From positions 434,001-498,000 of the forward strand of contig NZ_AP021903.1 in assembly GCF_018326005.1 (NCBI RefSeq): a stretch of DNA of 64,000 nucleotides, in the 5' to 3' direction. A model generated the notes under the pieces. The model saw nothing but the letters and a program-made list of their open reading frames with translations, was not told the origin of the DNA and made no database searches. Source of the DNA: Pseudomonas sp. Seg1. GTDB lineage: Bacteria > Pseudomonadota > Gammaproteobacteria > Pseudomonadales > Pseudomonadaceae. The position numbers and the translations under genes are program-made. Below, piece after piece: positions 1 to 9,328 of the stretch (position 1 is the first letter of the stretch; every line of letters begins with the position of its first letter).

Positions 1-1424
1 CCGGCAAACCGGTCGGCGTGTTCAAGACCCACAGCAACGCCCCGCGCGTACTGATCGCCAACTCCAACCTCGTACCGCACTGGGCGAGCTGGGAGCATTT
101 CAACGAACTCGACGCCAAAGGCTTGGCCATGTACGGCCAGATGACCGCCGGCAGCTGGATCTATATCGGCAGCCAGGGCATCGTTCAAGGCACCTACGAA
201 ACCTTCGTTGAAGCCGGGCGCCAGCACTACAACGACAACCTCACCGGCAAGTGGGTCCTGACCGCAGGTCTCGGTGGCATGGGCGGCGCTCAACCACTGG
301 CCGCCACCCTGGCCGGCGCTTGCTCGCTGAACATCGAATGCCAGCAAGTGAGCATCGATTTCCGCCTGAAAAGCCGTTATGTCGACGAGCAAGCCAAAGA
401 CCTCGACGACGCCCTGGCGCGCATCGACAAGTACACCAAAGAAGGCAAAGCCATCTCCATCGCGCTGCTGGGTAACGCCGCTGAAATTCTCCCGGAACTG
501 GTCAAGCGCGGCGTACGCCCGGACATGGTCACCGACCAGACCAGCGCCCACGATCCACTCAACGGCTACCTGCCGGCCGGCTGGACCTGGGACGAGTACC
601 GCGCTCGCGCCAAGACCGAGCCGGCCGCTGTGATCAAAGCCGCCAAGCAGTCGATGGCGGTGCACGTCAAAGCCATGCTGGAATTCCAGAAGCAAGGCAT
701 TCCGACCTTCGACTACGGCAACAACATCCGTCAGATGGCGCAGGAAGAGGGCGTCGAAAACGCGTTCGACTTCCCGGGCTTCGTACCGGCCTATATCCGT
801 CCGCTGTTCTGCCGTGGCATCGGCCCGTTCCGCTGGGCGGCGCTGTCGGGCGATCCGCAAGACATCTACAAAACCGACGCCAAGGTCAAAGAACTGATCC
901 CGGACGACGCGCACCTGCACAACTGGCTGGACATGGCCCGCGAGCGCATCAGCTTCCAGGGTCTGCCGGCACGTATCTGCTGGGTGGGTCTGGGTCTGCG
1001 CGCCAAGCTCGGTCTGGCCTTCAACGAGATGGTCCGCAGCGGCGAGCTGTCGGCACCGATCGTGATCGGTCGCGACCACCTCGACTCCGGTTCGGTATCC
1101 AGCCCGAACCGCGAAACCGAATCGATGCAGGACGGTTCCGACGCCGTGTCCGACTGGCCATTGCTCAATGCTCTGCTCAACACCGCGAGCGGCGCGACCT
1201 GGGTTTCCCTGCACCACGGCGGCGGCGTCGGCATGGGCTTCTCGCAGCACTCGGGCATGGTGATTGTCTGCGACGGTACCGACGAAGCGGCCGAGCGAAT
1301 CGCCCGCGTACTGCACAACGACCCGGCCACCGGTGTCATGCGTCACGCCGATGCCGGTTACCAGATCGCCATCGACTGCGCCAAGGAGCAGGGTCTGAAC
1401 CTGCCGATGATTACCGGTAAATAA
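1..1424 (+). CDS. hutU: Urocanate hydratase (urocanase), 5'-truncated by window edge
   Basis: Second enzyme of histidine breakdown: hydrates urocanate to imidazolonepropionate with tightly bound NAD+, in the cytoplasm. The reading frame is open from base 3, so codons before the window are missing. The family is about 557-565 residues and 474 codons are visible, so roughly 85-90 residues are lost. Recognisable stretches are [15 protein letters not shown] and the C-terminal [17 protein letters not shown]. The Cys in RICWVG (codon at 978-980) falls at the position of the P. putida active-site Cys410 if about 89 residues are missing. First gene of the visible hut operon; a REP doublet follows it. 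Identification is secure. Confidence 0.97.
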   Translation, partial: GKPVGVFKTHSNAPRVLIANSNLVPHWASWEHFNELDAKGLAMYGQMTAGSWIYIGSQGIVQGTYETFVEAGRQHYNDNLTGKWVLTAGLGGMGGAQPLAATLAGACSLNIECQQVSIDFRLKSRYVDEQAKDLDDALARIDKYTKEGKAISIALLGNAAEILPELVKRGVRPDMVTDQTSAHDPLNGYLPAGWTWDEYRARAKTEPAAVIKAAKQSMAVHVKAMLEFQKQGIPTFDYGNNIRQMAQEEGVENAFDFPGFVPAYIRPLFCRGIGPFRWAALSGDPQDIYKTDAKVKELIPDDAHLHNWLDMARERISFQGLPARICWVGLGLRAKLGLAFNEMVRSGELSAPIVIGRDHLDSGSVSSPNRETESMQDGSDAVSDWPLLNALLNTASGATWVSLHHGGGVGMGFSQHSGMVIVCDGTDEAAERIARVLHNDPATGVMRHADAGYQIAIDCAKEQGLNLPMITGK

Positions 1425-1428
1425 AGAT

Positions 1429-1523
1429 CCTGTGGGAGCTGGCTTGCCAGCGAAAGCGGTGGCACTACTGGCATTGATGTTGAAAGTGCCGACGTCATCG
1501 CTGGCAAGCCAGCTCCCACAAGG
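1429..1523. repeat. REP doublet (GGGAGCTGGCTTGCCAGC type)
   Basis: Two inverted copies of the Pseudomonas REP core face each other. The left arm starts TGTGGGAGCTGGCTTGCC at 1431 and the right arm is its complement, ending near 1520. It lies between hutU and the permease gene. Such hairpin pairs are typical non-autonomous intergenic repeats and may modulate message stability or termination. Confidence 0.9.
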
Positions 1524-1570
1524 TTTCAGTAGCCCGAGAGAACAATTAAACAATCCACAGAGGTTGAATC

Positions 1571-3043
1571 ATGGCTGTTAACACCGATCGTGCAGGCAAC
1601 AAACCGTTGATCGAAAGGCGTTCGATCGACTACATCCCGGAAGCGGAAAGACACGGTCGTCTGTTTAGCCAGTTCACCCTGTGGATGGGTGCCAACCTGC
1701 AAATCACCGCGATTGTCACCGGGGCCCTGGCCGTGGTGCTGGGCGGTGATGTGTTCTGGTCGTTGATCGGTCTGTTGATCGGTCAACTGCTCGGCGGCGG
1801 GGTGATGGCGCTGCATGCGGCGCAAGGGCCGAAGCTCGGTCTGCCGCAGATGATTTCCAGCCGCGTACAGTTCGGCGTGTATGGCGCCGCCATCCCGATT
1901 GTGTTGGTGTGCCTGATGTACCTCGGTTTCACTGCCACCGGCACGGTATTGTCCGGTCAGGCGCTGGGCCAGTTGTTTGGCGTCAGCGATACCGTCGGCA
2001 TCCTGCTTTTCGCCAGTGTCATTGTGGTGGTCACGGTGCTCGGTTATCGGGTGATCCACTGGATCGGCCGTGTCGCCAGTGTCATTGGCGTGATCGCCTT
2101 CGTTTATCTGTTCAGCCGGCTGATCAGTCAGGTTGACGTGGGCGCACTCCTGCAAATCCGTCACTTCAGCTGGAGCAGCTTCCTGCTGGCGGTGTCGCTC
2201 GCCGCTTCCTGGCAGATCGCGTTCGGCCCTTACGTGGCTGACTACTCGCGATACCTGCCGAGTAATACCTCGGCGGTAAAAACCTTCTTCGCCGCCGGTG
2301 CCGGTTCTGTGGTCGGTGCGCAAGTGGCGATGATCCTCGGTGTGTTCGCCGCAGCTTCCGCCAACGGTCAATTCGCCGGTCACGAAGTGGCCTACATCGT
2401 CGGTCTGGGCGGCACCGGTGCCACCGCTGCGTTGCTGTACTTCAGCATCGCGTTCGGCAAAGTGACCATCTCGACGCTGAACTCCTACGGCAGTTTCATG
2501 TGCATCGCGACCATCATCAGCGGCTTCCGTGGCCACCTGCAGGTCTCGCGTTTGCAGCGTCTGGTGTTCGTGCTGTTCATCGTCGGCGCTGCAACCCTGA
2601 TCGCCTTGCTCGGCCAGCACTCGTTCCTCGGTGCGTTCAAGTCTTTCATCCTGTTCCTGCTCGCCTTCTTCACGCCTTGGAGCGCGATCAACCTGGTCGA
2701 CTACTACTGCATCACCCGTGAGCGCTATGACGTACCGGCGCTGGCCAATCCTGACGGTCGCTACGGACGCTGGAACATGCTCGGGATCAGCGTCTATGTG
2801 TTCGGCGTTCTGGTGCAGCTGCCGTTCATCTCCACCAAGTTCTACACCGGTCCGCTGGTGGCGGCGCTGGGTGATGTGGATATCTCCTGGATCATCGGTC
2901 TGGTGTTGCCTGCCGCCGTGTATTACGTGTGCGCCAAAAAATGGCACAGCGCTGTACCTGATCAGCTGATTCTGCCGGTCGAGCAGAGCAGCCATGCACA
3001 ACCTGAAAAAAGCGGGGCCAGTCGCGTAGCGGCGCAGGCCTGA
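1571..3043 (+). CDS. NCS1-family (CodB-like) permease, probable urocanate transporter
   Basis: Inner-membrane permease of the nucleobase:cation symporter-1 (cytosine/purine/allantoin) family. The 490 residues contain about 12 hydrophobic segments, beginning with LWMGANLQITAIVTGALAVV. The N-terminus IDYIPEAERHG, then the first membrane segment, resembles CodB-type carriers. It sits between hutU and the hutXWV transporter. In P. fluorescens a CodB-like carrier at this place in the hut locus has been linked to urocanate uptake (HutTu), so urocanate is the best guess for substrate. The substrate is inferred from position, not seen in the sequence. A hydrophilic tail follows the last membrane segment. 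Confidence 0.85.
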   Translation: MAVNTDRAGNKPLIERRSIDYIPEAERHGRLFSQFTLWMGANLQITAIVTGALAVVLGGDVFWSLIGLLIGQLLGGGVMALHAAQGPKLGLPQMISSRVQFGVYGAAIPIVLVCLMYLGFTATGTVLSGQALGQLFGVSDTVGILLFASVIVVVTVLGYRVIHWIGRVASVIGVIAFVYLFSRLISQVDVGALLQIRHFSWSSFLLAVSLAASWQIAFGPYVADYSRYLPSNTSAVKTFFAAGAGSVVGAQVAMILGVFAAASANGQFAGHEVAYIVGLGGTGATAALLYFSIAFGKVTISTLNSYGSFMCIATIISGFRGHLQVSRLQRLVFVLFIVGAATLIALLGQHSFLGAFKSFILFLLAFFTPWSAINLVDYYCITRERYDVPALANPDGRYGRWNMLGISVYVFGVLVQLPFISTKFYTGPLVAALGDVDISWIIGLVLPAAVYYVCAKKWHSAVPDQLILPVEQSSHAQPEKSGASRVAAQA

Positions 3044-3113
3044 TTGGACGTGGACAGGGCTGGATGCCTCTTGACTGCCGTAAGCCCAATTCATGATTAG
3101 GAGCGTCACGACA

Positions 3114-4082
3114 ATGAAATCGAACAAGACCCTGCTGACCACTTTGCTTTCCATGGGCCTGCTCGCCAGTGCCGGTGCCACTCAGGCCGCCGGTTGGTGC
3201 GAGTCCGGCAAACCGGTGAAATTCGCCGGTCTGAACTGGGAAAGCGGCATGCTGCTGACCGACGTCCTGCAAGTGGTGCTGGAGAAAGGTTACGACTGCA
3301 AGACCGACAGCCTGCCGGGCAACTCCATCACCATGGAGAACGCCCTGAGCAGCAACGATATTCAAGTGTTCGCCGAAGAGTGGGTCGGCCGCAGCGAGGT
3401 CTGGAACAAGGCCGAGAAGGCCGGCAAAGTCGTCGGTGTCGGCGCGCCAGTGGTGGGCGCGGTGGAAGGCTGGTACGTGCCGCGCTACGTGATCGAGGGC
3501 GACGCCAAGCGCAAGCTTGAGCCGAAAGCGCCAGACCTGAAAAACATCGCTGATCTGGGCAAATACGCCGCCGTGTTCAAGGACGCCGAAGAGCCATCGA
3601 AAGGCCGTTTCTACAACTGCCCGGCCGGCTGGACCTGTGAGCTGGACAACAGCGAAATGCTCAAGAGCTACGGCCTCGAAAACAGCTACACCAACTTCCG
3701 TCCGGGCACCGGCCCGGCACTCGATGCGGCGGTGCTGTCGAGCTACAAGCGTGGCGAGCCGATCCTGTTCTACTACTGGTCGCCAACCCCGCTGATGGGC
3801 CAGGTTGATCTGGTCAAACTCGAAGAGAAACCCGGCGTCGACAAGACCGTGAGCATCAAGGTCGGCCTGTCCAAGACCTTCCACGACGAAGCCCCGGAAC
3901 TGGTGGCCGTGCTGGAAAAGGTCAACCTGCCGATCGACCTGTTGAACCAGAACCTGGGACGCATGGCGAAGGAACGTATCGAGTCGCCAAAACTGGCGAA
4001 AATCTTCCTCAAGGAACATCCTGAGGTCTGGCACGCATGGGTGAGCGACGACGCAGCCAGGAAAATCGACGCGGCCTTGTAG
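3114..4082 (+). CDS. hutX: ABC transporter substrate-binding protein HutX (histidine)
   Basis: Periplasmic binding protein of the glycine-betaine/OpuAC-like class, here part of the histidine uptake system HutXWV. Start chosen at ATG 3114 because AGGAG at 3099-3103 precedes it; an ATG at 3093 in the same frame would put extra residues before the signal peptide. The N-terminus is a clear Sec signal peptide (MKSNKTLLTTLLSMGLLASA, cleavage after ATQAA). The mature part begins GWCESGKPVKFAGLNWESG. The family is usually around 320 residues, as here (322). Followed by permease and ATPase genes. Histidine as ligand is inferred from the hut operon and P. fluorescens precedent. Confidence 0.88.
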   Translation: MKSNKTLLTTLLSMGLLASAGATQAAGWCESGKPVKFAGLNWESGMLLTDVLQVVLEKGYDCKTDSLPGNSITMENALSSNDIQVFAEEWVGRSEVWNKAEKAGKVVGVGAPVVGAVEGWYVPRYVIEGDAKRKLEPKAPDLKNIADLGKYAAVFKDAEEPSKGRFYNCPAGWTCELDNSEMLKSYGLENSYTNFRPGTGPALDAAVLSSYKRGEPILFYYWSPTPLMGQVDLVKLEEKPGVDKTVSIKVGLSKTFHDEAPELVAVLEKVNLPIDLLNQNLGRMAKERIESPKLAKIFLKEHPEVWHAWVSDDAARKIDAAL

Positions 4083-4152
4083 GTTGAGTTTTGCCGACTG
4101 CTGGCAACAGCAGTCGGACGCTTGATCGCAACCCCTTGATTGAGAGTCTCTT

Positions 4153-5004
4153 ATGTTTCCCGAAAGCTTTACCTTTTCCATCGCCGACTGGGTCAACGGT
4201 TGGGTCGATTCGCTGGTGACCAACTACGGTGATGTGTTCCGCCACATCTCCGACACCCTGCTCTGGGCCATCGTCAATCTCGAGGGCCTGCTGCGCGCCG
4301 CGCCGTGGTGGCTGATGCTGGCGATTGTCGGTGTCGTCGCCTGGCATGCCACGCGCAAAGTGGTGACCACCGCTGTCATCGTCGGTCTGCTGTTCCTCGT
4401 TGGCGCTGTCGGCCTGTGGGACAAACTCATGCAGACCCTGGCGCTGATGATGGTCGCGACGATCATTTCGGTGCTGATCGGCATCCCGCTGGGGATTCTC
4501 TCGGCGCGCAGCAATCGCCTGCGTTCGGTGCTGATGCCGCTGCTCGACATCATGCAGACCATGCCAAGTTTCGTGTACCTGATTCCGGTGCTGATGCTGT
4601 TCGGCCTGGGCAAGGTGCCGGCGATTTTCGCCACGGTGATCTACGCCGCACCGCCGCTGATCCGCCTGACCGATCTGGGCATTCGCCAGGTCGACGGCGA
4701 AGTCATGGAAGCGATCAATGCGTTCGGCGCCAATCGCTGGCAGCAACTGTTTGGCGTGCAACTGCCGCTGGCCCTGCCGAGCATCATGGCCGGGATCAAC
4801 CAGACCACCATGATGGCCCTGTCGATGGTGGTGATTGCCTCGATGATCGGTGCCCGTGGCCTGGGTGAAGATGTGTTGGTGGGCATTCAGACCCTCAACG
4901 TCGGACGCGGTCTTGAGGCCGGTCTGGCGATCGTGATTCTCGCAGTGGTCATCGACCGCATTACTCAGGCGTACGGTCGGCCACGGCATGAGGTGAGCAA
5001 ATGA
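4153..5004 (+). CDS. hutW: ABC transporter permease HutW (histidine)
   Basis: Membrane component of the QAT/ProW-type ABC importer, 283 residues. Hydrophobic segments run from about residue 47 to the C-terminus. The EAA loop that contacts the ATPase is visible as EAINAFGANRWQQLFGVQLP, and TMPSFVYLIPVLMLFGLGKV is typical of ProW/OpuAB proteins. The stop overlaps the start of hutV by four bases (ATGA), indicating translational coupling. Partner of HutX and HutV. Confidence 0.9.
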   Translation: MFPESFTFSIADWVNGWVDSLVTNYGDVFRHISDTLLWAIVNLEGLLRAAPWWLMLAIVGVVAWHATRKVVTTAVIVGLLFLVGAVGLWDKLMQTLALMMVATIISVLIGIPLGILSARSNRLRSVLMPLLDIMQTMPSFVYLIPVLMLFGLGKVPAIFATVIYAAPPLIRLTDLGIRQVDGEVMEAINAFGANRWQQLFGVQLPLALPSIMAGINQTTMMALSMVVIASMIGARGLGEDVLVGIQTLNVGRGLEAGLAIVILAVVIDRITQAYGRPRHEVSK

Positions 5005-5831
5005 GCAACACAACCGTGAGCAAGATCGAAGTCAAAAACGTCTTCAAGATTTTCGGCAACCGCGCCAAGGACGCTCTGGCCATGGTTGGCCAAGGCAAGA
5101 CCAAGGATCAGGTGCTGAGCGAAACCGGTTGTGTGGTCGGCGTCAACGACCTGTCACTGAGCATCGGCACCGGTGAAATCTTCGTGATCATGGGCTTGTC
5201 CGGCTCCGGCAAATCGACGCTGGTGCGCCACTTCAATCGTCTGATCGACCCGACCAGCGGCGCGATTCTGGTCGACGGTGTGGACATCCTGCAATACGAC
5301 ATGGAAGCCCTGCGCGAATTTCGCCGGCACAAGATCAGCATGGTGTTCCAGAGCTTCGGCCTGCTGCCGCACAAGACCGTACTCGACAACGTTGCCTACG
5401 GCCTGAAGGTGCGCGGCGAGAGCAAGCAAATGTGCTCGGAGCGTGCGCTGCACTGGATCAACACCGTGGGCCTTAAAGGCTACGAAAACAAATACCCGCA
5501 CCAGCTCTCCGGCGGCATGCGTCAGCGTGTCGGCCTGGCCCGCGCCTTGGCGGCGGACACCGACATCATCCTGATGGACGAAGCGTTCAGTGCGCTGGAT
5601 CCGCTGATCCGCGCCGAGATGCAGGATCAGTTGCTGGAGCTGCAAAAGACTCTGCACAAGACCATCGTCTTCATCACCCACGACCTTGATGAGGCGGTGC
5701 GTATCGGCAATCGCATTGCGATTCTCAAGGATGGGCGGCTGATTCAGGTGGGGACGCCGCGAGAGATCCTGCATTCGCCGGCGGATGAGTATGTCGACCG
5801 GTTCGTGCAGCGGCGTGCTGCGGTGGTTTGA
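5001..5831 (+). CDS. hutV: ABC transporter ATP-binding protein HutV (histidine)
   Basis: ATPase of the HutXWV importer, 276 residues, cytoplasmic face of the membrane. Walker A is GLSGSGKST, the signature is LSGGMRQRVGLARAL, and Walker B with D-loop is ILMDEAFSALDP. An N-terminal extension (FKIFGNRAKDALAMVGQGKTK) before the core matches ProV/OpuAA-type ATPases of this transporter class. No C-terminal CBS pair is present, so the protein is shorter than E. coli ProV (about 400 residues). Last gene before a REP-filled gap and the HutH paralogue. Confidence 0.9.
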   Translation: MSNTTVSKIEVKNVFKIFGNRAKDALAMVGQGKTKDQVLSETGCVVGVNDLSLSIGTGEIFVIMGLSGSGKSTLVRHFNRLIDPTSGAILVDGVDILQYDMEALREFRRHKISMVFQSFGLLPHKTVLDNVAYGLKVRGESKQMCSERALHWINTVGLKGYENKYPHQLSGGMRQRVGLARALAADTDIILMDEAFSALDPLIRAEMQDQLLELQKTLHKTIVFITHDLDEAVRIGNRIAILKDGRLIQVGTPREILHSPADEYVDRFVQRRAAVV

Positions 5832-5852
5832 TCTGAATAATGCATTGCACTG

Positions 5853-5987
5853 ACTGGCCCCATCGCTGGCAAGCCAGCTCCCACAGGGATTGTGTGAACC
5901 CTGAGGGCTGGCAGGCCCGATTCCTACAGAGATTGTGTGAACACTGGAGATCCTGTGGGAGCTGGCTTGCCAGCGATGGGGCCAGTG
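5853..5987. repeat. REP doublet with a degraded third unit
   Basis: Inverted REP arms at 5853-5887 and 5952-5987 share the outer sequence ACTGGCCCCATCGCTGGC and its complement. Between them a decayed unit reads CTGAGGGCTGGCAGGCCCGA. It fills the hutV to HutH-paralogue gap. Confidence 0.85.
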
Positions 5988-6019
5988 AAGCTGCATCAAT
6001 ATTACGGTTGAGGTTTTAG

Positions 6020-7543
6020 ATGTCCCAGGCTGAAAAAATCATCATCACCGGCGGCCACCTGCGTTGGCAGGACGTGGTCGCCGTCGCCCGTCACGGTGCA
6101 CAACTTGAGCTGTCGAGCGAAACCTGGGCGCGCATCGAAAACGCCCAAGGCATCGTTCAGCGCATCGTCGAAAGCGGCGAGCGCGCCTATGGCGTCAACA
6201 CCGGTCTTGGCGGCTTGTCCAACGTCTCGCTGCAAGACGAACAACTCAGCCAGCTCTCGCGCAACACACTGCTCAGCCACGCCTGCGGCGTTGGCCCGGT
6301 ACTGCCCGACGAGCAGACCCGGGCCATCATCTGCGCGGCGATCCACAACTACAGCCATGGCAAGTCCGGTATTCATCGGCGTGTCGTCGAAGCGTTGCTG
6401 GCGCTGCTCAATCGCGGCATCACCCCGCAAGTGCCGTCGCAAGGTTCGGTGGGTTACCTGACCCACATGGCGCACATCGGCATTACGCTGCTCGGTGTCG
6501 GCAATGTCAGCTATCGCGGGCAGATCACCTCCGCGCAACAGGCGTTGGCCGAAGAAGGTCTGCAACCGGTGCAACTCGGTGCGAAGGACGGTTTGTGCCT
6601 GGTCAACGGTACACCATGCATGACCGGCCTCAGTTGTCTGGCAATTGCCGACGCCACGCGACTGGTGCAATGGGCCGACGTGATTGGTGCCATGAGCTTT
6701 GAGGCCCAGCGCGGTCAGATCGACGCGTTCGATGCCGAGATCATCGCCCTGAAACCACACCCGGGCATGCAGCACGTCGGCGTCAACCTGCGTGCGCTGC
6801 TCGATGGCAGTGAAGTGATTGCTTCGAGCAAAGGCATTCGCACTCAGGATGCGCTGAGCATTCGCTCGATCCCGCAGGTGCACGGCGCTGCACGCGATCA
6901 ACTGGAACATGCGATCAAACAAGTCGAAGCCGAACTCAACGGCTGCACCGACAACCCGCTGTTGCTGGGCTCGCCGGACAATTTCCGCGTCATGTCCCAA
7001 GCCAATCCGCACGGGCAATCGGTGGCGATGGCGGCGGACTTGCTGGCGATTGCCATGGCCGAAATCGGCTCGATTGCCGAGCGTCGTCTCGATCGCTTGG
7101 TGAACCCGCACGTCAGCGGTCTGCCGGCGTTTCTGGTGGCCAATCCGGGGGTTAACTCGGGGATGATGATCGTGCAATACGTCGCCGCGTCGCTGTGTGC
7201 GGAAAACCGCCAATTGGCGCAACCGGCGGTGCTCGACAACTACATCACCTCAGGCCTTCAGGAAGACCATCTGAGCATGGGCACCAACGCCGCGCTGAAG
7301 CTGCATCGCGCATTGGAAAACTGCACGCAGATCCTCGCCATCGAATATCTGCTGGCGGCACAGGCGTTTGAATTCCTCAAGGAGCAACGCTTCGGCGCGG
7401 GCACTGACCGGGCGTGGCGACTGCTGCGCGAAACGGTCCCGGCCTACGATCAGGATCGCTGGCTGGCGCCGGATATCGCCGCCGCCGCAAGCGTTCTGAA
7501 AAACCCGAATTCGCTGCACAACGTATTACCGAATCTGCACTGA
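6020..7543 (+). CDS. HutH-like HAL/PAL-family protein lacking the MIO triad
   Basis: 507 residues, full length for the histidine/phenylalanine ammonia-lyase family and clearly homologous to the canonical HutH encoded next door. The conserved [14 protein letters not shown] reads GSVG-YLTHMAH here (residues 142-151): exactly Ala-Ser-Gly, the triad that cyclises to the MIO electrophile, is missing. The position of HAL Tyr280 (in QDPYSLR) is Leu279 (QDALSIR), and that of Phe329 (GNFH) is Pro330 (ANPH). Equivalents of Tyr53, His83, Asn195, Arg283 and Glu414 are kept (Tyr57, His87, Asn196, Arg282, Glu415). A normal MIO-dependent lyase is therefore unlikely. It could be a regulatory or binding pseudoenzyme, a subunit partner of HutH (the family is tetrameric), or an enzyme with other chemistry. 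The frame is intact, arguing for selection. True function unknown. Confidence 0.85.
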   Translation: MSQAEKIIITGGHLRWQDVVAVARHGAQLELSSETWARIENAQGIVQRIVESGERAYGVNTGLGGLSNVSLQDEQLSQLSRNTLLSHACGVGPVLPDEQTRAIICAAIHNYSHGKSGIHRRVVEALLALLNRGITPQVPSQGSVGYLTHMAHIGITLLGVGNVSYRGQITSAQQALAEEGLQPVQLGAKDGLCLVNGTPCMTGLSCLAIADATRLVQWADVIGAMSFEAQRGQIDAFDAEIIALKPHPGMQHVGVNLRALLDGSEVIASSKGIRTQDALSIRSIPQVHGAARDQLEHAIKQVEAELNGCTDNPLLLGSPDNFRVMSQANPHGQSVAMAADLLAIAMAEIGSIAERRLDRLVNPHVSGLPAFLVANPGVNSGMMIVQYVAASLCAENRQLAQPAVLDNYITSGLQEDHLSMGTNAALKLHRALENCTQILAIEYLLAAQAFEFLKEQRFGAGTDRAWRLLRETVPAYDQDRWLAPDIAAAASVLKNPNSLHNVLPNLH

Positions 7544-7659
7544 CAATACCCATACCAGCGTGCCAAGGCGCGGATCGCTCAGAAGGCGAGAGGCGACGGA
7601 TAACGGAATGCTCCGGAGCGACTGGTAGTTAATAACAAACTCTCAAAAGGAGCATTTAA
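7544..7659. other. Gap between the two HutH genes, no transporter gene
   Basis: 116 bases with no ORF and no REP. It ends with the strong ribosome site AAAAGGAGCATTTAAATG for hutH. As remembered, related P. fluorescens hut loci carry a histidine transporter gene (hutTh) here; it is absent in this window. Confidence 0.6.
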
Positions 7660-9192
7660 ATGACTGCGCTGAACCTGATCCCCGGCCAACTGAGCCTGGC
7701 CCAACTGCGTGACGTTTATCAGAACCCGGTCAAGCTGAGCCTCGACAACAGCGCCTCCGCGCAGATCGAGGCCAGCGTCGCTTGCGTTGAACAGATCCTC
7801 GCCGAGAACCGCACCGCCTACGGCATCAACACCGGTTTCGGTCTGCTGGCCTCGACCCGCATCGCCAGTGAAGACCTGGAAAACCTCCAGCGCTCGCTGG
7901 TGTTGTCCCACGCCGCCGGCGTTGGCCAACCGATCAGTGATGACCTGGTGCGGCTGATCATGGTGCTCAAGGTCATCAGCCTCAGCCGTGGTTTCTCCGG
8001 CATCCGTCGCGTGGTGATCGACGCGCTGATCGCGCTGATCAATGCCGAGGTTTATCCGCACATTCCACTGAAAGGTTCGGTGGGTGCGTCGGGCGACCTC
8101 GCGCCGCTGGCGCACATGTCGCTGGTACTGCTGGGCGAGGGCAAGGCGCGTTACAAGGGCGAGTGGATGGAAGCCACTGAAGCGCTGAAAGTGGCTGGCC
8201 TGACTCCGCTGACACTGGCCGCGAAAGAAGGCCTGGCGCTGCTCAACGGCACGCAGGTTTCCACGGCATTTGCGCTGCGTGGTTTGTTTGAGGGCGAAGA
8301 TCTGTTTGCCGGCGCGATTGCGCTGGGCGGTCTGACGGTCGAAGCGGTGCTGGGTTCGCGTTCGCCGTTCGATGCGCGGATCCACGCGGCTCGCGGCCAG
8401 AAAGGCCAGATCGATGCTGCCGCTGCCTACCGCGATCTGCTCGGCGAGCGCAGCGAAGTCTCCGACTCGCACCAGAACTGCGAAAAGGTTCAGGATCCGT
8501 ACTCGCTGCGCTGTCAGCCACAAGTCATGGGCGCGTGCCTGACCCAGTTCCGCCAGGCTGCCGAAGTGCTGGCCGTTGAAGCCAACGCCGTATCGGATAA
8601 CCCGTTGGTGTTTGCCGCCGAAGGCGATGTGATTTCCGGCGGTAACTTCCACGCCGAACCGGTGGCCATGGCGGCTGACAACATGGCCTTGGCCATCGCC
8701 GAAATCGGCTCGCTGAGTGAGCGTCGTATCTCGCTGATGATGGACAAACACATGTCGCAACTGCCGCCGTTCCTGGTGGCCAATGGCGGCGTGAATTCTG
8801 GCTTCATGATTGCCCAGGTGACTGCGGCAGCACTGGCCAGCGAGAACAAGGCGCTGTCCCATCCACATTCGGTGGACAGTTTGCCGACTTCGGCCAACCA
8901 GGAAGACCACGTGTCGATGGCCCCGGCGGCAGGCAAGCGTCTGTGGGAAATGGCAGAGAACACCCGCGGGATTCTCGCGGTGGAATGGTTGGCGGCGGTG
9001 CAGGGGCTGGATCTGCGTAATGGTCTGAAAACCTCGGCCAAGCTGGAGAAAGCCCGGGCGATTCTGCGTAAGGAAGTGCCGTTCTACGAGAAGGACCGCT
9101 TCTTTGCGCCGGACATCAATGCGGCGACTGAGTTGTTGGCTTCGCGGTGCCTGACCGAGCTGGTTCCGGCGAAATTGCTGCCTAGCCTTTAA
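7660..9192 (+). CDS. hutH: Histidine ammonia-lyase
   Basis: First committed step of histidine degradation: eliminates ammonia from L-histidine to give trans-urocanate, cytoplasmic homotetramer. 510 residues, normal length. The MIO-forming Ala143-Ser144-Gly145 lies in [15 protein letters not shown]. Other catalytic positions are present: Tyr54 in AYGINTGFG, His84 in LSHAAGVG, Asn in LLNGTQVS, Tyr and Arg in QDPYSLR, Phe in GGNFHAEP, Glu in NQEDHVSM. The ribosome site AAGGAG sits 8 bases upstream. This copy should supply all lyase activity, since the upstream paralogue lacks the triad. Confidence 0.97.
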   Translation: MTALNLIPGQLSLAQLRDVYQNPVKLSLDNSASAQIEASVACVEQILAENRTAYGINTGFGLLASTRIASEDLENLQRSLVLSHAAGVGQPISDDLVRLIMVLKVISLSRGFSGIRRVVIDALIALINAEVYPHIPLKGSVGASGDLAPLAHMSLVLLGEGKARYKGEWMEATEALKVAGLTPLTLAAKEGLALLNGTQVSTAFALRGLFEGEDLFAGAIALGGLTVEAVLGSRSPFDARIHAARGQKGQIDAAAAYRDLLGERSEVSDSHQNCEKVQDPYSLRCQPQVMGACLTQFRQAAEVLAVEANAVSDNPLVFAAEGDVISGGNFHAEPVAMAADNMALAIAEIGSLSERRISLMMDKHMSQLPPFLVANGGVNSGFMIAQVTAAALASENKALSHPHSVDSLPTSANQEDHVSMAPAAGKRLWEMAENTRGILAVEWLAAVQGLDLRNGLKTSAKLEKARAILRKEVPFYEKDRFFAPDINAATELLASRCLTELVPAKLLPSL

Positions 9193-9202
9193 CCCTACCC
9201 AC

Positions 9203-9306
9203 TGATCGTTCCCACGCTCTGCGTGGGCATGCCTCAAGGGACGCTCCGCGTCCAGTGACGCGGAGCGTCACGGGCTGCATTCCCACGCAGAGCGTGGGAA
9301 CGATCA
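9203..9306. repeat. Palindromic intergenic repeat (GATCGTTCCCACGCTCTGCGTGGG type)
   Basis: Long inverted repeat. Outer arms are TGATCGTTCCCACGCTCTGC and its complement; an inner stem is built from GACGCTCCGCGTC and GACGCGGAGCGTC. A different family from the GGGAGC-type REPs in the window. Lies between hutH and hutI. Confidence 0.85.
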
Positions 9307-9328
9307 TCAATCCAAACGGAGGCCAACA

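Noticed and set aside
1..1424. hutU as a broken gene because the first Met-like codon is internal
   Set aside because: The frame is open to the first bases of the window; truncation is by the window edge only.
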